Shown piece after piece: positions 23,484-30,490 of a stretch of DNA of 47,670 bases. The stretch spans positions 1-47,670 of the forward strand of contig WHST01000039.1 of the NCBI GenBank assembly GCA_009379955.1, in the 5' to 3' direction. The notes beneath the pieces were generated by a model that ran no database searches, had not been told where the DNA came from, and saw nothing but the letters and a program-made list of their open reading frames with translations. Source of the stretch: Streptosporangiales bacterium (lineage in GTDB: Bacteria > Actinomycetota > Actinomycetes > Streptosporangiales > WHST01). Each line of letters starts with the position of its first letter. Position 1 is the stretch's first letter. The translations under genes were made by a program, and so were the position numbers.

Positions 23484-23494
23484 TCTGGCGAGAT
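23481..23494 (+). other. Candidate integrase arm-type site, right P2
   Basis: TTATCTGGCGAGAT matches the left copy at 15,836-15,849 at 12 of 14 positions in the same orientation. It lies 83 bp inside the right core. The nearby CGGCAT/ATGCCG inverted repeat (23,497-23,518) may bind another protein. Confidence 0.5.
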
Positions 23495-23520
23495 TGCGGC
23501 ATACTAGGCGTCATGCCGAG

Positions 23521-24585
23521 TTACGCGGGTGCATTATCGCTGGTCACACGCTTGGCGCGGCTGGGTTGGACGCGCATCGGCTCGCCGGGCATCTTCGGGT
23601 AGTCCGGGGGATAGGGCAGGTTGCCGAGGCCCTCGTCGCGCTCGTCGCGGTCGGCCCACTCGAGCAGGGTGTCGAGCGAGTACGCCTCGTCGTCGATGCC
23701 CGCGTGGACGTGGCCGAGCTCGGCGAACCGCTTCGGCATCGACACCACGTCGAAGTCGTCGGGCGTCACGTCGCCGACCTCGTCCCACCGCAGCGGCGCC
23801 GACACGCGCGCCTCGGCCTTGGCGCGGACGGAGTAGGCGGAGGCGATCGTGCGGTCGCGGGCCATCTGGTTGTAGTCGATGAAGATCCGCTCGCCGCGCT
23901 CCTCCTTCCACCAGTTCAGCGTGACGTGGTCGGGCATGCGGCGGACGAGCTCGCGGCCGAGCGCGATCAGCGCGCGTCGCGACTCGACGAAGGTCCAGCG
24001 CGGCTCGATCGGCACGTACACGTGCAGGCCGCGGCCGCCCGAGGTCTTGGGCCACCCCGTCATGCCGAGCTCCTCGAGCAGGCCGCGCAGCTCGCCGGCG
24101 ACCCGCGCGGCGTCGGCGAAGTCGGTGCCCGGCTGGGGGTCGAGGTCGATGCGCAGCTGGTCGGGGTGGTCGACGTTCGGCCGGCGGACGGGCCACGGGT
24201 GGAACGTCAGCGTGCCGAGGTTGCCGGCCCAGGCGACCACCGCGAGCTCGGTCGGGCAGACCTCGTCCGCCTTGCGGCCGCTGGGGAACGCGATGCTGAC
24301 CGACTCGACGTAGTCGGGCGCGCCCTTGGGGATCCGCTTCTGGTAGAACGCGTCGCCGCGGTTGTCCTGGCGCGTCGAGAGCTTCGCGCCGGGGAAGACG
24401 CCCGACGGCCACCGCTCGAGCGTGGTGGGACGGTCGCGCAGGGAGGCGAGGATGCCGTCACCGACGGCGAGGAAGTAGCGGACGATGTCGCCCTTGGTGT
24501 GGCCCCGTTCGGGGAAGTAGACCTTGTCGGGATTGGACACCCGCACGGTACGGTCGCCGACCTGCAGCTCAAGTGCCTCGGACAT
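23521..24585 (-). CDS. LigD-type polymerase/primase (NHEJ AEP) with element-supplied C-terminus
   Basis: The 354-aa protein is the stand-alone polymerase domain of the LigD family, which fills gaps and adds ribonucleotides during end joining. It shows SNPDKVYFPE, TTLERWPSGVFPG, FYQKRIPKGAPDYV, LRIDLDPQPGTDF with the catalytic Asp pair, TSGGRGLHVYVPI, and VSAPLRWDEVGDV. The C-terminus after PKMPGEP (MRVQPSRAKRVTSDNAPA) is encoded inside the element. The native end is at 15,689-15,768. TACGGT lies 6 nt before the ATG. No Ku gene is in the window. Confidence 0.92.
   Translation of the reverse strand: MSEALELQVGDRTVRVSNPDKVYFPERGHTKGDIVRYFLAVGDGILASLRDRPTTLERWPSGVFPGAKLSTRQDNRGDAFYQKRIPKGAPDYVESVSIAFPSGRKADEVCPTELAVVAWAGNLGTLTFHPWPVRRPNVDHPDQLRIDLDPQPGTDFADAARVAGELRGLLEELGMTGWPKTSGGRGLHVYVPIEPRWTFVESRRALIALGRELVRRMPDHVTLNWWKEERGERIFIDYNQMARDRTIASAYSVRAKAEARVSAPLRWDEVGDVTPDDFDVVSMPKRFAELGHVHAGIDDEAYSLDTLLEWADRDERDEGLGNLPYPPDYPKMPGEPMRVQPSRAKRVTSDNAPA
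23531..23545 (+). other. Candidate integrase arm-type site, right P1
   Basis: GCATTATCGCTGGTC matches the left copy at 15,798-15,812 at 13 of 15 positions. It lies within the element-supplied 3' end of the polymerase gene, which encodes its last few residues here. Confidence 0.5.
23578..23599. other. attR core (22-bp direct repeat)
   Basis: This is identical to 15,747-15,768. It lies inside the polymerase coding sequence so that the reading frame passes through it without change, and the element provides the codons after it. Confidence 0.85.
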
Positions 24586-24729
24586 GCAGACACCGTAGCG
24601 GTGCCGGCGCGGCGGCGTCGCCGACTTGACCGCGGACGGGAGTGGGTCGGTCACCCCCGCGTGGCCGGTACGACGGGGTAGGGTGGCGCCTGCGGATTTC
24701 GCGTCCAGGGCGGGAAGGCAAGGGAGGTC

Positions 24730-26412
24730 ATGGTCGAGGAGCAGGCAGGCGTGCCCGAGGGTGACGAGGGCAGCACCGATCCTGCCGAAGAGGCGTGGCG
24801 TGACGCCATCGAGGGTCACTGCGACCGCCACCTCGGTCCGTGTCCTAACGTCATCGCCGAGACCTCGTCCGATCTCGTCAGGATCGACCTCGACCCCTAC
24901 CTCCCCGCACACAACCGTGAGCGCACCACCGTCGTCACGGTCGGCGTCAGCACCAAGCCGACCTCGGCGCCCGACGCGATGGCGTCCTACCGGCACATCG
25001 AGCTGTTCACCTACCTGCCGGCCATCTGGTCGTACGGCACCGACGAGGCGCGCTGGTGGCCGTGCCGCATGCTCAAGGACGTCGGACGCCTCGTGCACCG
25101 CCTCGAGACCTGGTACGCGCCGGGCCAGCTGCTCGGCGGCGACCCCGACGAGCCGCTCACCGACGAGTCGCTGCTCACCGGCGTCGTCCTGCTCCCGCCG
25201 GTCTACGAGGACCCCGCCTTCGACCAGCTCGAGATCGAGGGCACCAGCTGCCGGTTCCTCTGGGCGTACCCGCTCACGACGCCGGAGATCGAGTTCGCCC
25301 AGGATCGCGGGGTGTCGCGGCTGCTCGAGCTGATGGCCGAGCGCGACGTCGAGCTGCCGCTTGACAACCGCCGCGCCTGCATGATCACGGGCAAGAAGTA
25401 CGGCGCCGCGGGCGCCTCGCCCACGCCGTCGAAGGCCGACCCCGAGCGGGTGCCGCAGCCGGTGTCCGAACCTCCGCAGCCCGCGCCGAGCGCGCCGCGG
25501 CCGCCGTCCGACGCCTCTCGGCCCCCGGCGCCGCAGCACCCGTCGTCGCCTCCGCGGCAGCCCGCTCCGCCGCAGCCGGGCCAGCGGGTGGCCCAGCCCC
25601 GGGCGCAGCAACCTCCCGCAGGTCCGCCGCAGGCGCACGAGCCGTACGGCGGGGCGTCGGCCCAGCCGCCGGCGTACGGCCCGCCGCAGCACGGCGGCTA
25701 CGGCCCGCCGCAGCCGTACCCTGGCCAGCACCAGGGCCAGCCGTACCAGCAGCCCTACCAGCCGTATCCCGGCCAGCAGTACGGCCCGCCCCAGCAGTAC
25801 GGGCCGCAGTACGGCCCGCCGCAGCAGGGCGGCTACGGCCCGCAGAACCCGTACCCGCAGGGGCCGCCACCTCAGTACCAGCAGCCCCAGTACCAGCAGG
25901 CGCCGTACCAGCAGCAGGGCCCGTACGGCGGTCAGCAGCCGCCCGCACCGGCCCAGCCGAGCGTGCCGTCGTCGGCGCGGCAGTCGCCCGAGCTGTGGAA
26001 CAAGATCCTGAGCGGCATCGAGCAGCGCCTGCACCGCCTGCTGCAGACCGACGGCTTCCTCGTGGTCGAGGAGGCCATGACGGGCTACTACGTCATGCTG
26101 GCGAGCAGCAGGCAGCGGGGCACGCTGACCTGCGAGGCCGTGAGCAACCAGTTCCTGCCCGCCGGCCGCCGGCTCGACGGCGACCAGGAGCAGCGCATGC
26201 GTGCCCTCGGCTGGTCGCCGCCGGGACAGGGTGAGGCCAGCGGCACCTGGAACCACGCGCGCACGCTGCACGTGCCCGTGAAGGCGCCCGGCGTCGCCCG
26301 GGTCGCCGTGACGACGCTGCGCGACATCTACGGCTGCGACCCTCGACGGCTCAGCTACACCGGCAACCCGTCATCGGTCGCCGACATCAATGAGCCGTTC
26401 CACCCGTCCTGA
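24730..26412 (+). CDS. SUFU-domain protein with Pro/Tyr/Gln repeat linker and TY-Chap-like C-terminus
   Basis: The 560-aa protein has three parts. Residues about 15-215 form a suppressor-of-fused (SUFU) domain (RHIELFTYLPAIWSYGTD, LLPPVYEDPAFDQLEIEG). Residues about 220-415 are a Pro/Gln/Tyr/Gly-rich linker with many YGPPQ(Q/H) and QPYQ units, likely disordered. The last 145 residues (LQTDGFLVVEEAMTGYYVML, TTLRDIYGCDPRRLSY) resemble the TY-Chap/YbjN-like peptide-binding fold. The combination suggests a chaperone-like or immunity-like role. The ATG has GGGAGGTC upstream. Its 3' end overlaps the kinase gene by 23 nt. Confidence 0.75.
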   Translation: MVEEQAGVPEGDEGSTDPAEEAWRDAIEGHCDRHLGPCPNVIAETSSDLVRIDLDPYLPAHNRERTTVVTVGVSTKPTSAPDAMASYRHIELFTYLPAIWSYGTDEARWWPCRMLKDVGRLVHRLETWYAPGQLLGGDPDEPLTDESLLTGVVLLPPVYEDPAFDQLEIEGTSCRFLWAYPLTTPEIEFAQDRGVSRLLELMAERDVELPLDNRRACMITGKKYGAAGASPTPSKADPERVPQPVSEPPQPAPSAPRPPSDASRPPAPQHPSSPPRQPAPPQPGQRVAQPRAQQPPAGPPQAHEPYGGASAQPPAYGPPQHGGYGPPQPYPGQHQGQPYQQPYQPYPGQQYGPPQQYGPQYGPPQQGGYGPQNPYPQGPPPQYQQPQYQQAPYQQQGPYGGQQPPAPAQPSVPSSARQSPELWNKILSGIEQRLHRLLQTDGFLVVEEAMTGYYVMLASSRQRGTLTCEAVSNQFLPAGRRLDGDQEQRMRALGWSPPGQGEASGTWNHARTLHVPVKAPGVARVAVTTLRDIYGCDPRRLSYTGNPSSVADINEPFHPS

Positions 26413-27556
26413 GGTGCGTCGGGTCAGGCGCCGCATCGCCGTCCCGTCGAGGCTGGACGCCGGGGTCGGGGTCGCGGGTGCAGCGCTCGCCGTCGCAGGC
26501 ACGGTCGTCGCAGCGATGCGGCAGGATACCGGACACGCCCTCGACGCTGGCTCGACGGCACTCGTCGCTCTCGCGGGCCTTGCCCTCGCGTGGCACCGGC
26601 GGGCGCCGGTCGTCGTTCTCGGCGTCGTGGTCGCGCTCGTCGCGGCGTACCTGCTGAGCGGCTATCCGTACGGGCCGATCCAGCTGTGCATGGTGGTCGC
26701 CATGTTCGAGGTCGCGAGGCTGCGCCGGTTGCGGGCGTCGCTCCTGGTCTGCGGCATCGCCACTGCGGTGACGGTAGCGGCGCTGATGTTCCGCGCCGTC
26801 CTGCAGGCCGAGCTGCCGCTGCTGCTCGTCGTCTTCTGGGCGAGCTGGCTCGTCCTCCCGTGGTCGGTCGGCGCCCTGGTGCAGGTGCGCGCGGCAGCGA
26901 CGCGACGTGCCAGGCGGGACCTGCTGGCCACGGGGGCCCTGGAGGAACGCGTACGCGTCGCGAGGGACGTCCACGACGTCGCCGGTCACGGGTTCTCCGC
27001 GGTGGCGATGCAGGCCGGCGTGGCCCTGCTGCTCCTCGACGAGCGACCCGACCAGGCGAAGGAGTCGCTCGAGGCGATCAGGTCGACGAGCACGCAGGCA
27101 CTCACCGACCTCCGCGCGATGCTCGACGCGTTCCCCCGACCGTCGGGGAACGGGCAGGACGGTGCGGATCCCCTCGACGCTCCGAGTCTCCGCGACATCG
27201 AACCGCTCGTCGCCTCCGTACGTGCGGCAGGTCTCCCCGTCCGCCTCGACCTGCCCGACGTCCGGGTGCCGCGCGAGATCGAAGGTGTCACCTACCGCGT
27301 CGTCCAGGAGGCCCTGACCAACGTCCTGCGACACGGGGGTCCGACGAGCGCCGAGGTGCGGGTGGCCCGCGACGGCGACACGCTCCTCGTCGAGATCACC
27401 GATCGCGGTGTCGGCGCCGCGGACGTCCGAGCCGGCCGCGGACTCGGCGGGATGCGCGATCGAGTGGCGTCGGCCGGCGGGGTGCTGGTGACGGAGTCGC
27501 GTACGGGCGGGGGCTTCCTCGTCTCCGCGCGGCTTCCCACCGGGAGCGCGGCATGA
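26390..27556 (+). CDS. Sensor histidine kinase, NarL/DesK type (HisKA_3)
   Basis: This 388-aa kinase has about four to five hydrophobic N-terminal segments (residues 20-165) with no large extracellular domain. The HisKA_3 motif is RVARDVHDVAGHGFSAVAMQ with the phospho-His near residue 194. The ATPase has VTYRVVQEALTNVLRHGG, ITDRGVG and GRGLGGMRDRV. Membrane-embedded sensing is likely. It overlaps the SUFU gene by 23 nt and the regulator by 4 nt, so all three are co-translated. Confidence 0.9.
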   Translation: MSRSTRPEVRRVRRRIAVPSRLDAGVGVAGAALAVAGTVVAAMRQDTGHALDAGSTALVALAGLALAWHRRAPVVVLGVVVALVAAYLLSGYPYGPIQLCMVVAMFEVARLRRLRASLLVCGIATAVTVAALMFRAVLQAELPLLLVVFWASWLVLPWSVGALVQVRAAATRRARRDLLATGALEERVRVARDVHDVAGHGFSAVAMQAGVALLLLDERPDQAKESLEAIRSTSTQALTDLRAMLDAFPRPSGNGQDGADPLDAPSLRDIEPLVASVRAAGLPVRLDLPDVRVPREIEGVTYRVVQEALTNVLRHGGPTSAEVRVARDGDTLLVEITDRGVGAADVRAGRGLGGMRDRVASAGGVLVTESRTGGGFLVSARLPTGSAA

Positions 27557-28215
27557 TCCGGGTCGCGCTCGCCGACGATCAGGCCGTGGTGCGGATGGGC
27601 CTGCGTGTGCTCGTCGACCGCGAGGCCGACCTGGAGGTCGTCGGCGAAGCGGCGGACGGCGTGGCGGCCGTCGCTCTGGTCCGCGAGCTGCGTCCCGACG
27701 TCCTGCTGCTCGACATCAGGATGCCCGGCATGGACGGGCTCGAGGCGCTCGCCGCGATCAGCGCCGACGACGAGCTGGCGGGCACGCGCATGATCGTCGT
27801 GACCACCTTCGAGACCGACGAGTACGTCTTCCGTGCGCTCCAGGCCGGGGCGAGCGGCTTCGTGCTCAAGGACGCCGCGCCCGACGAGGTCGTGCATGCG
27901 ATCCGGGTCGTGGCGGCGGGTGAGGCGCTGCTGTCGCCGTCGGTGACGCGTCGGGTGATCGGCCGGTTCTGTGGTCCACAGGCGAGATCCGTGGCTCCGC
28001 TGCCCGGCGTCGACGAGCTGACCGAGCGGGAGCGAGAGCTCGTCGCCTGGGTGGCCACCGGCCGGTCGAACGACGAGATCGGCAGGGAGCTTGTCATCAG
28101 CCCGGCGACCGTCCGCACACACGTCGGTCGCGCAATGCTCAAGCTCGGCGCCAGGGACCGCGCGCAGCTCGTCGTCCTGGCCATGCAGCACGGGCTCACT
28201 CTGCCGGCGCCCTGA
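27553..28215 (+). CDS. NarL/LuxR-family response regulator
   Basis: The 220-aa protein has a receiver domain (ALADDQAVVRMGLRVLVDRE, phospho-Asp in LLLDIRMPGMDG near residue 55, Lys in VLKDAAPDEV) and a LuxR HTH (ELTERERELVAWVATGRSN then EIGRELVISPATVRTHVGR). Its ATG overlaps the kinase stop (ATGA). It is the cognate partner of the kinase. Its target genes are unknown. Confidence 0.92.
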   Translation: MIRVALADDQAVVRMGLRVLVDREADLEVVGEAADGVAAVALVRELRPDVLLLDIRMPGMDGLEALAAISADDELAGTRMIVVTTFETDEYVFRALQAGASGFVLKDAAPDEVVHAIRVVAAGEALLSPSVTRRVIGRFCGPQARSVAPLPGVDELTERERELVAWVATGRSNDEIGRELVISPATVRTHVGRAMLKLGARDRAQLVVLAMQHGLTLPAP

Positions 28216-28224
28216 GTCCGGAGT

Positions 28225-28611
28225 TCACCTCGTGCCACCCGCGGCCCGGCGATAGTGGGCCTTGGTAGCCAGCAGGCCCGCGACCAGCGCGGTCGCCACG
28301 CCGATCACCTGCACTCCCTGGCCGACGGCGACGCTCGTCCCCGCCTCGCCGAGCAGGTTCGGCACACCGGTGGGGCTGATCAGGAAGCCGACGACGACGA
28401 ACAACCCGAGGAACGCTCCCACGGCCGGCACCCACCGCCAGGGGGCGACCGCGACGAAGATCGCCCCGGCGACGAGGATGACGAGGCCCGGTGGGACGGC
28501 GAACGGGAACTCCACGCCCGAGGCCCACAGGATCGCGATGCCGATGGCACCAACGACCAGGCCGGCGATCGTCGTGACGCGGGAGCGGATGAACCTGGTG
28601 TGTGTATCCAT
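28225..28611 (-). CDS. Small integral membrane protein, 128 aa
   Basis: The protein has about four hydrophobic segments (TTIAGLVVGAIGIAILWASG, GLVILVAGAIFVAVAPWRWV, VGAFLGLFVVVGFLI and GVQVIGVATALVAGLL) and short loops. No family function is recognised. It is convergent with the response regulator, with a 9-nt gap, and divergent from the ligase. Confidence 0.75.
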   Translation of the reverse strand: MDTHTRFIRSRVTTIAGLVVGAIGIAILWASGVEFPFAVPPGLVILVAGAIFVAVAPWRWVPAVGAFLGLFVVVGFLISPTGVPNLLGEAGTSVAVGQGVQVIGVATALVAGLLATKAHYRRAAGGTR

Positions 28612-28668
28612 GCCTTCAGGGTGGTCGGTCGTGCCCTACGCAGTCGTCCGTGTGGTGACGGCATCGGT

Positions 28669-28686
28669 GTACGCAGATCTTCGTAC
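28669..28686. promoter_or_regulatory. Near-palindrome in a divergent promoter region
   Basis: GTACGCAGATCTTCGTAC is palindromic except for one base pair. It lies in the 170-nt region between the small membrane protein and the ATP-dependent ligase. It is a candidate operator, with no adjacent regulator to assign. Confidence 0.3.
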
Positions 28687-28781
28687 GCACGGACGTCGCA
28701 GGCGGTGGTCTCCCGACTGCCGACACGACCGATCTCGGGTCGCTGCCGGCGTCGCGTCGGGTGTTCGGTCAAGATGGCCAC

Positions 28782-29852
28782 ATGCGCCTACCTGTCATGC
28801 CGCCGGTCTCGCCGATGCTGGCGAAGTCGGTCAAGGAGATCCCCGCGAGCGCCCACAGCTACGAGCCGAAGTGGGACGGGTTCCGGTCGATCATCTTCCG
28901 CGACCACGACGAGGTCGAGATCGGCAGCAGGAACGAACGGCCGATGACGAGGTACTTCCCCGAGCTCGTCGAGGCGGTCAAGGCGAACCTGCCCGAGAGG
29001 TGCGTGGTCGACGGCGAGATCGTCGTCGTCGGGCCGTCGGGCGACCGGCTGGACTTCGAGGTGCTGCAGCAGCGGATCCACCCGGCTGTGAGCCGCGTGA
29101 CGATGCTGTCCGAGACCACTCCGGCGAAGTTCGTCGCGTTCGACCTGCTGGCGCTCGGCGACGAGGACTACACCGAGCGCCCGTTCACCGAGCGGCGTGC
29201 GGCGCTCGTCGACGCGCTGTCGGCGGCGCGGCCGCCCGTCCACGTGACCACGGCCACCACCGACCCGGCGGTCGCCGATCAGTGGTTCACCCGATTCGAG
29301 GGCGCCGGCCTCGACGGCGTGATCGCGAAGCCGCTCGATGGCACGTACCAGCCGGACAAGCGCGTGATGTTCAAGATCAAGCACGAGCGCACCGCCGACT
29401 GCGTGGTCGCCGGCTACCGCGTGCACAAGAGCGGCCCCGACGCGATCGGCTCGCTGCTGCTCGGCCTCTTCAACGACGAGGGCGAGCTCGCGAGCGTCGG
29501 TGTGATCGGCGCGTTCCCGCTGGCGCGGCGCAAGGAGCTGTTCGCCGAGATGCAGCCGCTCGTCACGACCTTCGACGAACACCCGTGGGCGTGGGAGCGC
29601 CAGGAGCAGGGGAGCCGCACACCGCGCAACAGCGAGGGCAGCAGGTGGAGTGGCGGCAAGGACCTCTCGTTCGTCCCGCTGCGCCCGGAGCGCGTCGTCG
29701 AGGTGCGCTACGACCACATGGAGGGCGTGCGCTTCCGCCACACCGCCCAGTTCGTGCGCTGGCGTCCGGACCGCGAGCCGACGTCGTGTACGTACGAGCA
29801 GCTCGAGGAACCGGTCAGCTTCGACCTGGAGGAGATTCTCGGCCTGCGCTGA
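28782..29852 (+). CDS. ATP-dependent DNA ligase (LigC type)
   Basis: The 356-aa enzyme has the nucleotidyltransferase motif I YEPKWDGFR with the adenylated Lys at residue 30, RNERPMTRYFPEL, VVDGEIVV (motif III region), GLDGVIAKPLDGTYQPDKR (motif IV region) and FKIKHERTADCVVAGY (motif V), followed by an OB domain. It would seal nicks in end joining or base-excision repair. CAAGAT lies 6 nt before the ATG at 28,782. A GTG at 28,761 is the alternative start. The LigD-type polymerase is 4.2 kb away on the other strand. Confidence 0.92.
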   Translation: MRLPVMPPVSPMLAKSVKEIPASAHSYEPKWDGFRSIIFRDHDEVEIGSRNERPMTRYFPELVEAVKANLPERCVVDGEIVVVGPSGDRLDFEVLQQRIHPAVSRVTMLSETTPAKFVAFDLLALGDEDYTERPFTERRAALVDALSAARPPVHVTTATTDPAVADQWFTRFEGAGLDGVIAKPLDGTYQPDKRVMFKIKHERTADCVVAGYRVHKSGPDAIGSLLLGLFNDEGELASVGVIGAFPLARRKELFAEMQPLVTTFDEHPWAWERQEQGSRTPRNSEGSRWSGGKDLSFVPLRPERVVEVRYDHMEGVRFRHTAQFVRWRPDREPTSCTYEQLEEPVSFDLEEILGLR

Positions 29853-29864
29853 GCACGCCCGCCG

Positions 29865-30422
29865 TCAGTGGCCGACGGCGCCGTCGATGCGCTCCCTGAG
29901 CAGGTCGGCATGGCCGTCGTGCTGGGCGTACTCCGCGATCATCCGCAGCAGCACCCAGCGCAGCGAGAACGGCGTGCCGTCGCGGCGCCTGGTGCCGGTG
30001 TCGTCGAGCGACTCCGCGGCGGCCGCGATCTCGCGTGACCTCCCGCACTCCGCCCGCCAGATCTCGAACGCCTCCTCGACGTCGCCGCCGAGGTCGTCGA
30101 AGTCCTGGTTCGGGTCGTCGTCGGAGTAGTAGAGCATCGGGACGTCGTGGCCGGCGAACTGGATCTGTATCCACCACCGCTCGACGCCGGAGAGGTGGCG
30201 GACGAGCCCGTGCAGGCTGAGCCCGGACGGCGGCACGCTCTTCTCGGAGAGCTGTTCGTGCGACAGCCCGGCGCACTTGAGCGCGAGGGTGTCGCGGTAG
30301 TAGTCGAGGTAGGCGGTCAGCATCGTGCGCTCGTCCGCGATCGGCGGCGGTGGAGTGCGGGTGTCGTCTGCCCACTGCTCCGAGTACTGGATCGGCGGGT
30401 GCTGCTCGGCGTCGTCGCTCAT
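29865..30422 (-). CDS. DinB/DUF664-family protein
   Basis: The 185-aa protein is a four-helix-bundle DinB-like family member. Family features are MLTAYLDYYRDTLALKCAGL, LHGLVRHLSGVERWW with a metal-site His, and LLRMIAEYAQHDGHADLLRE with two more His. These proteins are often thiol-dependent metalloenzymes, but the substrate is unknown here. The gene is divergent from the acyl-CoA dehydrogenase. Confidence 0.85.
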   Translation of the reverse strand: MSDDAEQHPPIQYSEQWADDTRTPPPPIADERTMLTAYLDYYRDTLALKCAGLSHEQLSEKSVPPSGLSLHGLVRHLSGVERWWIQIQFAGHDVPMLYYSDDDPNQDFDDLGGDVEEAFEIWRAECGRSREIAAAAESLDDTGTRRRDGTPFSLRWVLLRMIAEYAQHDGHADLLRERIDGAVGH

Positions 30423-30490
30423 GGCACGAGCCTGCCACCGCCCACCGACAGTACCTAGACTGCGGGCGTCGACTCGACGGAGGTGGCGCA

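Larger units (their letters stand above)
15747..23599. mobile_element. Integrated capsid-encoding element, about 7.85 kb, phage-satellite-like
   Basis: Direct evidence is a 22-bp direct repeat at both ends, a tyrosine integrase 107 bp inside the right repeat, a stranded host gene end on the left, and a reconstituted host gene end on the right. Cargo is a minus-strand coupled operon of small phage-type genes with a replication-initiator-like protein, an HK97-fold capsid gene, a broken ParB-like gene and two small plus-strand genes. No portal, large terminase, protease, tail or lysis gene is seen. In size and logic it resembles small capsid-bearing actinobacterial prophage elements such as phiRv1-type elements, or phage satellites. 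Frame switches suggest partial decay. Confidence 0.85.

Noticed and set aside
15747-23599. Integrative conjugative element
   Set aside because: There is no FtsK/TraB-like translocase, relaxase or type IV secretion gene. The capsid and replication-organiser-like genes point to phage ancestry.
15747-23599. Toxin-antitoxin or known defence system hidden in the element
   Set aside because: None of the small ORFs shows a nuclease, kinase, TIR, NTPase or toxin motif that I can see. I did not call a defence function on position alone.
25440-25980. DNA tandem repeat or CRISPR-like array
   Set aside because: The repeats encode a Pro/Tyr/Gln/Gly-rich protein linker with irregular unit length. There are no regular spacers.
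24730-26412. Type III secretion component
   Set aside because: TY-Chap/YbjN-like folds are named after secretion chaperones, but no secretion genes are nearby and the actinobacterial context does not support it.
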